A DNA stretch of 64,000 nt from Alteromonadaceae bacterium. GTDB lineage: Bacteria; Pseudomonadota; Gammaproteobacteria; Enterobacterales; Alteromonadaceae. This document shows, in pieces, positions 37,114-43,077 of the stretch. The DNA lies in NCBI GenBank assembly GCA_014872785.1, contig WKFJ01000060.1, positions 37,948 to 101,947 of the forward strand, read 5' to 3'. The notes below the pieces were generated by a model. That model made no database searches. It saw only the letters and a list, made by a program, of their open reading frames with translations, and was not told the DNA's origin. The position numbers were made by a program, and so were the translations under genes. Every line of letters starts with the position of its first letter. Position 1 is the stretch's first letter.

Positions 37114-37132
37114 CTAGTGATTGGATCACTAG
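37114..37132. repeat. Palindrome upstream of the GNAT gene
   Basis: CTAGTGAT-TGG-ATCACTAG, perfect 8-bp arms, 71 bp before the GNAT start. No T run on either side, so an operator is more likely than a terminator. Confidence 0.5.
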
Positions 37133-37258
37133 CCTTTGATTACAATCGTGTTCAAAAAATACCTGTGAAAATAAAAAAGTGATGGCAGACTGTGCCAACG
37201 TAATTAGATTAACCTCCGAAGAAGTGAATTAAAAGAACTACCAACAAAATACCTTTCA

Positions 37259-37699
37259 CTAAGAGATGCTTTGCGTATCAAATCCTCTATTGCTCAACCA
37301 TTCCAGCGCACTGTCCTCGTCACTAAATATACCGAGTTGAACGCGCGCCTTTTCGTAGATTCGTTCAAACTGTGCTTTAACTATCGACTCAATTGTTGTC
37401 TGCCCAGTTACTAAGGCGCCTATTTTCATGCCTCGTTGAGCGCGCCACTCTATCGATTTTTGCAATTCTACTTCAGCGTCTTTTGTCAGCAATGCAGCCC
37501 CGTATAGCAACCCCAGAAACGCCCATTCTTCTCCCTTAAAAGACGTGATGACCTCAATCATATCCTTACTATAGCGAGCAATAGCACTTTTACTGGCGGT
37601 TCCTTCGGCAGATACAGCAACGATATTCCCCAGTACCGCAATTTGGTAGGAGCCATACTTACTCTTCAATAGCGCGTTGGGGTTTGTAAAGATCTTCAT
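37259..37699 (-). CDS. Conserved hypothetical protein, 146 residues
   Basis: I do not recognise this gene by name. It has no signal peptide or membrane helix. The pattern GSYQIAVLGNIVAVSAEGTASKSAIARYSKDMIEVITSFKGEEWAFLGLLYGAALLTKDAEVELQKSIEWRA resembles SpoIIAA/STAS-like single-domain proteins, with alternating strands and amphipathic helices and no obvious phosphorylated Ser motif. The fold call is an impression only. A hairpin (37733-37749) lies in its presumed leader. Related small proteins are found in Vibrio, Shewanella and Alteromonas. Confidence 0.68.
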   Translation of the reverse strand: MKIFTNPNALLKSKYGSYQIAVLGNIVAVSAEGTASKSAIARYSKDMIEVITSFKGEEWAFLGLLYGAALLTKDAEVELQKSIEWRAQRGMKIGALVTGQTTIESIVKAQFERIYEKARVQLGIFSDEDSALEWLSNRGFDTQSIS

Positions 37700-38097
37700 T
37701 TGTTAGTTACTAACAGTACCTTGTCAGAAGTCCAGTGCATCTTGCACTGCCTTTTTACCTGTTGAGAAATGAATGTACTAAAATTCACAGCATAAGCAAT
37801 ACAAAACGAATTCTATAACCCGATTGGATTTACAACATCAGAATGTTCGAGCACCTGCAATTGAATTCATAAAGCTGTTCCACTATTCAAAACTAGACGT
37901 TTTTGGTGGTAGTGCAAGCAATGATTTAGGCGTAAAAAATGGAGGTGATGCGTTTTGCAGGTATCACCACATGAATAATCTCGCTTAACCTATACTTCAC
38001 TGATATTTCTTTATTGTCAGGTCACTGTCGTGGTGTAGGCGTGGTCGACAATGATGTAATTATGGAAGATGCATTCACAGTTTGGCGAGGACAAAAC
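37700..38097. other. Intergenic region, 398 bp
   Basis: Separates the divergent STAS-like and HTH genes. Apart from the hairpin at 37733-37757 I see no gene or clear promoter. An open frame runs from 38014 into the HTH gene but its first 28 codons lack a ribosome binding site. Confidence 0.5.
37733..37757 (+). terminator. Terminator-like hairpin, isolated
   Basis: CAGTGCA-TCT-TGCACTG followed by CCTTTTT on the plus strand. No plus-strand gene ends nearby, so it may end a short antisense or leader RNA, or be a leader structure of the minus-strand gene. Confidence 0.4.
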
Positions 38098-38517
38098 ATG
38101 CTGGTTAAAAGATTACGAACACAACGCAGTTGGTCACAAGAGCAATTAGCAGAGTTTAGCGGACTGAGCGTGCGCACAATTCAACGCGTTGAATCCGGAA
38201 ACAAAGCCAGCCTAGAAACACTCAAATGCCTCGCCTCTGTATTTGAAGTCGATATTTCAAAGTTAACAGAGGAGATTACTGTGATAGATAAAGACTCAAG
38301 TCATTGGAAACAGCTACCCTGGTGGTTCAGAATGTCTTTGGCAGGCTCCAGAACAAAACGGTCTGCAATTACTGCTGAACTGGTTATGGTATGCCTCGGG
38401 CTATTTAGTTGGGTTGTTATTGAACCTCATTCATTAGTAACCCCTGTCATTTTGCTTTTTGCCTATCTAATGAGTTGGGTAAATAGATACGGGGATACTA
38501 AAAACGCGTGGGACTAA
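38098..38517 (+). CDS. Membrane-anchored XRE-family HTH protein
   Basis: A 139-residue protein with an N-terminal Cro/CI HTH (about 1-62; LVKRLRTQRSWSQEQLAEFSGLSVRTIQRVESGNKASLETLKCLASVF) and a C-terminal two-helix membrane region (about 94-128; ELVMVCLGLFSWVVIEP and LVTPVILLFAYLMSWV), the 2TM/HTH layout of small membrane-tethered regulators. I chose the ATG at 38098 because GAGG lies 7 nt upstream; the frame is open earlier without such a site. What it regulates is not evident; candidates are its own neighbours. Confidence 0.85.
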   Translation: MLVKRLRTQRSWSQEQLAEFSGLSVRTIQRVESGNKASLETLKCLASVFEVDISKLTEEITVIDKDSSHWKQLPWWFRMSLAGSRTKRSAITAELVMVCLGLFSWVVIEPHSLVTPVILLFAYLMSWVNRYGDTKNAWD

Positions 38518-38667
38518 TTCGGTAACGTTGATGACATTTAATACACGTCTTTTTCACAAATTGTTAGAAGTTTATAGGATTCCATTGTGATTCAGGTAAG
38601 AATCAAATAGAAAAGTGTATTTTTGAAAAAAGTAAACATCAAACACGGCATTGCATATTAAACAATC

Positions 38668-39129
38668 ATGCTTTCACAACAAATAGTCTTTAGCCTGTCA
38701 ATCACGGTCATATCTTGGATGGTAGGCATGGTGTTCAATGCTGGTTTAAAACACACCCCATATTATGAGAAGTACTCGCATTTGAATTTTATTCGGAACA
38801 AATCGATACAGCATGCGCTTAAATTGAGTTGGTTTAAATGGGTCGTTAAAAAGACGTTTTTTAAGTATTTTAATCCAGGACTAACAGTGCAAGGTAAAGC
38901 TGACATCTCAGAGTTAAAAGCGCTGCGCGACAAGATGACATTTGCCGAACTGAATCATCTCGTTGGTTTTATGTTCGTTAGTGTATTTGTCATTGCTAAA
39001 CTGATAGAAGGATTAGTGGCATTTGCAATTATCATGTTGATTGCAAATATTTTACTGAACCTCTACCCAACCCTATTACAACAGCAAAACAAAACTCGCA
39101 TAGATAAGTTGATAACCCGCTACTGTTAA
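38668..39129 (+). CDS. CrtO-like small membrane protein (putative acyltransferase family)
   Basis: A 153-residue membrane protein with hydrophobic segments at about 6-27 and 96-133. The C-terminal signature LIANILLNLYPTLLQQQNKTRIDKLI is close to the N-x-YP-x-x-x-Q-x-x-N-x-x-R pattern shared by the glycosyl-4,4'-diaponeurosporenoate acyltransferase (CrtO) family and its many relatives of unknown function. No carotenoid genes are nearby, so a carotenoid role is unlikely; a membrane lipid or cell-envelope acyl transfer is possible. It is followed after 22 bp by an alpha/beta hydrolase gene. Confidence 0.7.
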   Translation: MLSQQIVFSLSITVISWMVGMVFNAGLKHTPYYEKYSHLNFIRNKSIQHALKLSWFKWVVKKTFFKYFNPGLTVQGKADISELKALRDKMTFAELNHLVGFMFVSVFVIAKLIEGLVAFAIIMLIANILLNLYPTLLQQQNKTRIDKLITRYC

Positions 39130-39151
39130 CGAGCTCGCTAAGGATGTTTTC

Positions 39152-39847
39152 ATGTCAAAGAAGGTGCACTTCATACCTGGCACAATGTGCACAGAAAAGC
39201 TATGGTACAAGCTCATTCCGCTGTTAGACAAAGACATCGAACCCGTCTTTTTAAAGATTCCACCCAATAAGAATTTTGCCGATATAGCGGCACATTTTCA
39301 CAGCATTTTGGATACAGACAAGGTTAATTTAGTAGGGTTTTCGTTAGGTGGTTATGTGGCGAGCTACTTTGCTCGAGTGTACCCAGAGCAATTGGACAGA
39401 CTGTTTGTTATTGCCAACAGTCCTTCTTGCTTGCCTGCTCAGGAAGTTAAACAACGCAACGTGGTTTTAGATTATGTAATGCACCATGGTTACTCGGGAA
39501 TGAGCAGGAAAAAAGCATCCAATCTTTTAGATAGAAGCAATCGTGACAGAGAGCTAACTGAGGTCATTTTAGACATGGATAGAACCTTGGGGATAAGCGA
39601 GTTTATCAGTCAATACCAATACACCACAGACAGAGTTGAATTGCGGGGAGCCTTCGAACAGTTTCGTTTTCCGACTTATTTTTACTTCAGTGAAAAGGAT
39701 CCTTTGGTAAACACCTTATGGTTTGAAGGGCTTACGGATACTAACCCTAACTTATCGGTTAGGAAGGTGTCAGGCTCGGGGCACATGCTGCCACTTGAGC
39801 AACCGCTTGAATTGGCAAATTATCTTCATGCTTGGCTAGATATGTAG
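39152..39847 (+). CDS. Alpha/beta-fold hydrolase
   Basis: A 231-residue cytoplasmic hydrolase. The nucleophile elbow GFSLGGY (Ser near 67) is clear, with an oxyanion region at the start (KVHFIPGTMCTEKLWYKLIPLL) and a catalytic Asp/His pair plausible in FSEKDPLVNTLW (Asp near 187) and GSGHMLPLEQP (His near 212). The layout fits BioH- or MenH-like esterases; note that the biotin cluster in this window lacks bioH, but this gene is 17 kb away and its N-terminal sequence gives no reason to prefer BioH. It is 22 bp downstream of the CrtO-like gene. Confidence 0.87.
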   Translation: MSKKVHFIPGTMCTEKLWYKLIPLLDKDIEPVFLKIPPNKNFADIAAHFHSILDTDKVNLVGFSLGGYVASYFARVYPEQLDRLFVIANSPSCLPAQEVKQRNVVLDYVMHHGYSGMSRKKASNLLDRSNRDRELTEVILDMDRTLGISEFISQYQYTTDRVELRGAFEQFRFPTYFYFSEKDPLVNTLWFEGLTDTNPNLSVRKVSGSGHMLPLEQPLELANYLHAWLDM

Positions 39848-39899
39848 TGATTGCCACCAATATTCAGCGAGTATTGTTCCTAGTTACTAATGTGTTGCA

Positions 39900-39957
39900 G
39901 GGGGGCTGTCGTTTAGGGGCAATTGTCGTTTTGGGGCAACTGTTGTTTGGGGGCGAG
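39900..39957 (+). repeat. G-rich 17-bp tandem repeat, three copies
   Basis: Copies at 39907-39923, 39924-39940 and 39941-39957: TGTCGTTTAGGGGCAAT, TGTCGTTTTGGGGCAAC, TGTTGTTTGGGGGCGAG. Together with the GGGGGG at 39900-39905 this gives four runs of four or more G separated by 10-13 nt. Confidence 0.8.
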
Positions 39958-39962
39958 CGAGC

Positions 39963-40091
39963 ATCGGGTATGCACTGGGTGGTGCTTTTGGAAACCGATT
40001 TATCGGCGCATCTAGTATCGTGGCATTAGCGACAACGTTATTAGTGCTATCTTATCTATTTCGCAAACTCACTTTCAAAATCACTATTTAA
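39963..40091 (+). pseudogene. Possible transporter C-terminal remnant
   Basis: In one frame the sequence reads IGYALGGAFGNRFIG, then a hydrophobic helix IVALATTLLVLSYLF, then FRKLTFKITI and a stop. This looks like the last helices of a major-facilitator-type transporter. Upstream, the same frame enters the G-rich repeats and hits a stop at 39888, so no intact gene exists. This is a weak, pattern-based call. Confidence 0.3.
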
Positions 40092-40168
40092 ATATGTCTT
40101 TCATTAATCACTTTGTTCACCTTACATATTGATTTAGGGGCTTGAAAGACTAATAGGCTGCGCTCAAT

Positions 40169-40191
40169 AAAAAGACCACCCGATGGTGGCC
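40169..40191 (-). terminator. Terminator of the S9 peptidase gene
   Basis: On the minus strand GGCCACC / GGTGGTC (one G-U pair), ATCG loop, then five T. Confidence 0.85.
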
Positions 40192-40215
40192 TTTAGCGTC
40201 ATTTTAAGCTAGTTC

Positions 40216-42117
40216 TCACAAGGTTTCGTCTAGCCACTTAAAGAATTCACGCTGCCAAACAATGCCGTTTTGCGGCGTTAACACCCAGTGGTTTTCCTCA
40301 GGGAAGTATAAGAAACGACTCTTAAGTCCACGTAATTTTGCCGCTTGGAACGCTTGGATCCCCTGCCCCAGTGGGACTCGATAATCTTTACCGCCATGGA
40401 TAACGAACATCGGGGCATCCCATTTTTCCACGTAATTAATGGGGTTGAACTCACTATAGGCTGTAGTTGCCGCAGAATTGTTCTTATCCCAATAAGCTCC
40501 ACCGAAGTCGTGGTTCACAAAAAATAATTCTTCTGTCGTGCCATACATACTTCGCAAATCAAACACGCCACAATGAGAAATAAAGGTCTTAAAACGCCCT
40601 TCGTGATGCCCCGCTAAATAAAATGCGGAATAACCGCCAAAACTGGCGCCAATGGTACCAATGCGCTTGTTATCTACATAAGATTCTTGGGCAACATCAT
40701 CAATCGCATCAAGGTAGTCTTGCATCGCTTTACCGCCCCAGTCTTTACTTATGTCCTCGTTCCATTTTACGCCATGCCCAGGCATACCTCTGCGGTTAGG
40801 CGCTACGACGATGTAACCTTGCGATGCCATCACTTGGAAATTCCAACGGAAGGAATAAAACTGAGACAGAGCTGACTGCGGTCCACCTTGCAAGTACAAC
40901 AAAGTTGGATATTTCTTGTTCTCATCGAAGCCTGGGGGATAAATCAACCACACCAACATATCTTGGCCATCTTGGGTTTTGACCATTCGCTTTTTAACGG
41001 TCGGCAAATCTAACTCAGCATAGAAGTCATCGTTAACTCCTGTTATTGCCACTAAGTTATTTTCGCCTATATCGTAACGATAGATCTCGCGGGCGCTATT
41101 CATGCTATTGCGAGTAACAATCACATGGGTTTCAAGCGCTGCGACGATGCCATTTACATCGAATAAACCGTTGGTAAGTTGAGTAATCTTGGGGTTAGGC
41201 TGCTTAGTAACGGCAACCTGTAAAAGTTGAATCGTGCCGTCTATTGGCGCCACAAAATAGATATGACTACCGTCATGGCTCCATTTAAAACTATTTACCG
41301 TGCCATCCCAGTGAGCAGTAAGGTTCACATCATCATCATTCATTCTGACAATAATGTCGTTTTTATCTGCTTCGTATCCCGGCGTTTCCATACGTAACCA
41401 GGCTAGTTGTCCAGTAGCGGAAAACGCTGGATACTTATCGTAACCCAGATTACTCTCCGTTACATTAGTCGTTGCTTTGCTAGCTAAGTTGTAGCGATAA
41501 ATATCGGTGTTGGTACTTTTTACGTATTCCGTTCCCGATAATTTTTTGCTGACATAATAGATGTTTTCGCCTTTGGGTCCCCAGATGTAATCGGCAGCGC
41601 CCCCAAATGGAGATGTTGGGGTGTCAAACGCCATACCTTCCATGATGTCGACTTTAACTTCAGATTCCAAATCTTGGTAAAACACATGGTTAAAAGTACC
41701 ATCCTGCCAGGTGTCCCAATGACGATAATTCAAATCGTCAAATACATAAGCATTTGCTTGGCTAAGGTCGTCGTGCACGTCAGAGGCTAATATAGATTCA
41801 ACCTGAACCGATTCGTGAAACAGCTTCTTAGTGCCATCAGGTGAGATTTTGTCATTTTTGACAATACCTTGATAGGCCTCCAACAGTTTTGCGGCGCCTC
41901 CTTTTACAGGTACCTGATACACCTTACTGTTGAAATCGTTATTTTCAACGCTTGGCGTGGTCACCTTGTATATGACCTGGGTATTGTCCTTACTCAAACC
42001 AAGCGGACTAACCCGTTGTACTTGCCAAAGTTTTTCAGGTGTCATCACCTCTTTTGCTGATGCGCCTGCGCAAAGACCGAGTCCTAAACTAACAATAAAT
42101 AGATTTCGCCAATTCAC
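40216..42117 (-). CDS. S9 family serine peptidase (prolyl oligopeptidase type)
   Basis: A 633-residue exported peptidase. I chose the GTG at 42117: GGAGG is 6 nt upstream and the product starts with a signal peptide (VNWRNLFIVSLGLGLCAGASA). The middle is a beta-propeller rich in WSHDGSHIYFVAP-type repeats; the C-terminal hydrolase domain begins near residue 400. The catalytic Ser is in GTIGASFGGYSAF near 490, Asp in HGGKDYRVPLG near 577 and His in PEENHWVLTP near 606. The best match is the acylaminoacyl-/dipeptidyl-peptidase branch. A 33-codon upstream extension of the frame lacks a ribosome binding site. It likely degrades peptides in the periplasm. Confidence 0.92.
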   Translation of the reverse strand: MNWRNLFIVSLGLGLCAGASAKEVMTPEKLWQVQRVSPLGLSKDNTQVIYKVTTPSVENNDFNSKVYQVPVKGGAAKLLEAYQGIVKNDKISPDGTKKLFHESVQVESILASDVHDDLSQANAYVFDDLNYRHWDTWQDGTFNHVFYQDLESEVKVDIMEGMAFDTPTSPFGGAADYIWGPKGENIYYVSKKLSGTEYVKSTNTDIYRYNLASKATTNVTESNLGYDKYPAFSATGQLAWLRMETPGYEADKNDIIVRMNDDDVNLTAHWDGTVNSFKWSHDGSHIYFVAPIDGTIQLLQVAVTKQPNPKITQLTNGLFDVNGIVAALETHVIVTRNSMNSAREIYRYDIGENNLVAITGVNDDFYAELDLPTVKKRMVKTQDGQDMLVWLIYPPGFDENKKYPTLLYLQGGPQSALSQFYSFRWNFQVMASQGYIVVAPNRRGMPGHGVKWNEDISKDWGGKAMQDYLDAIDDVAQESYVDNKRIGTIGASFGGYSAFYLAGHHEGRFKTFISHCGVFDLRSMYGTTEELFFVNHDFGGAYWDKNNSAATTAYSEFNPINYVEKWDAPMFVIHGGKDYRVPLGQGIQAFQAAKLRGLKSRFLYFPEENHWVLTPQNGIVWQREFFKWLDETL

Positions 42118-42323
42118 GAAACACCTCCGAAAATTAAATCGGCTATAGACTACATAAATCTTCAACAAGTTAGTAGGAATCGAAGTTATCAGCGCTGTAT
42201 AAATAAATTCACACAATTCTAGAGTGACTATTTAATCAACTTTTTTTTAAATGCTGGGTACTGGTGAAGTGAAAATATTGGCCTGAAGGTCGCCACAAAT
42301 AGAGAAGACAAGAACCTAATTAT

Positions 42324-42920
42324 TTAGGCCATGTCTTCAAATAGTTCTTTTGCACTTGGTGCAGTGAAAAGCTCATCCATTACATCGTTAAAACCTCTCC
42401 AATCATAGCCTGGGAAATCCGCTGCGGCACCTTGAAGTTTTTCAATAATGTACAAGTTTAGTTTCTCAATGATCCGCTTGTTCTGCGGCGTATCTTGCCC
42501 TTTGATTTCAATAAAGTGGCGCGCATCGAGAATGTCAGCAAGTTTGGCAATAATTGCCAGCGGCGAGCCTTTAATATCGCGCTTGTATTCAGCGGCAATG
42601 GGATACACTTCTTCTTCAATGGATTCTAAAACCTCATCAATCTTCGGCATCTTCTTGCGTAACGCTCGTTTATATGGAGAGGGCTGATCGCCAGTGACTA
42701 ACTCGGCAACGTCGTGATTAAGGCAGTATCGCAATAGCTTCAATTCTTCTTCATCAGAAAAACGTTCACCCATGACCCGTTTAGCGATAGCGACGGCAAA
42801 CATAGTAACGTTAAAAGAATGACTAGCCAGACTTTGTTCACCATTGTGGTCTGTAGTATGCCATCTCAGAGCAAACTGACAATGACCGATATCGAACAAA
42901 CTAATTAACCCACTACTCAT
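42324..42920 (-). CDS. YfbR-like HD-domain 5'-deoxynucleotidase
   Basis: A 198-residue HD-superfamily phosphohydrolase, probably removing phosphate from dNMPs. Metal-binding residues are visible: H34 in LASHSFNV, the HD pair at 69-70 in CLNHDVAEL and a further Asp in AKLADILDARHFIE near 138. The N-terminal RWHTTDHNGEQSLASHS contains the Arg and Trp that select deoxynucleotides in E. coli YfbR. The length matches YfbR (199). It stands between the S9 peptidase and the DUF349 gene, 157 bp downstream of the latter. Confidence 0.88.
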   Translation of the reverse strand: MSSGLISLFDIGHCQFALRWHTTDHNGEQSLASHSFNVTMFAVAIAKRVMGERFSDEEELKLLRYCLNHDVAELVTGDQPSPYKRALRKKMPKIDEVLESIEEEVYPIAAEYKRDIKGSPLAIIAKLADILDARHFIEIKGQDTPQNKRIIEKLNLYIIEKLQGAAADFPGYDWRGFNDVMDELFTAPSAKELFEDMA

Positions 42921-43037
42921 TATGCTGATTTTCCTTTATTAAACAGCTTCAATTTTAAATGGCTAGCCTGTGTCGGTAAAGACGTTCAAGAGCTTTTAAT
43001 ACGATAATTCTAAAGGTTAGTTATATATTGTGTGGAG

Positions 43038-43075
43038 CCCCAGAGTGGTTTTACTATTGCAGTACCACTCTGGGG
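43038..43075 (-). repeat. Strong hairpin after the DUF349 gene
   Basis: Perfect 12-bp inverted repeat CCCCAGAGTGGT (43038-43049) / ACCACTCTGGGG (43064-43075), 14-nt loop, starting 2 bp after the DUF349 stop codon. There is no T run, so it is not a standard terminator; it may protect the mRNA 3' end. Confidence 0.75.
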
Positions 43076-43077
43076 GT

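Larger units (their letters stand above)
39848..40215. other. Intergenic region with G-rich repeats and a possible gene remnant
   Basis: A 368-bp gap holding the G-rich tandem repeat (39900-39957), a short coding-like stretch (39963-40091) and the S9 peptidase terminator (40169-40191). No intact gene is supported. Confidence 0.6.

Noticed and set aside
39152..39847. Alpha/beta hydrolase as BioH, completing the biotin pathway
   Set aside because: The fold fits, but nothing beyond the general Ser-Asp-His pattern supports BioH, and it is far from the bio genes.
39907..39957. Tandem repeats as a CRISPR array
   Set aside because: The units are directly adjacent without unique spacers and only 17 bp long; no cas genes are in the window.
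39832..40029. 65-codon frame after the alpha/beta hydrolase
   Set aside because: No ribosome binding site; runs through the G-rich tandem repeat in a frame without family resemblance.
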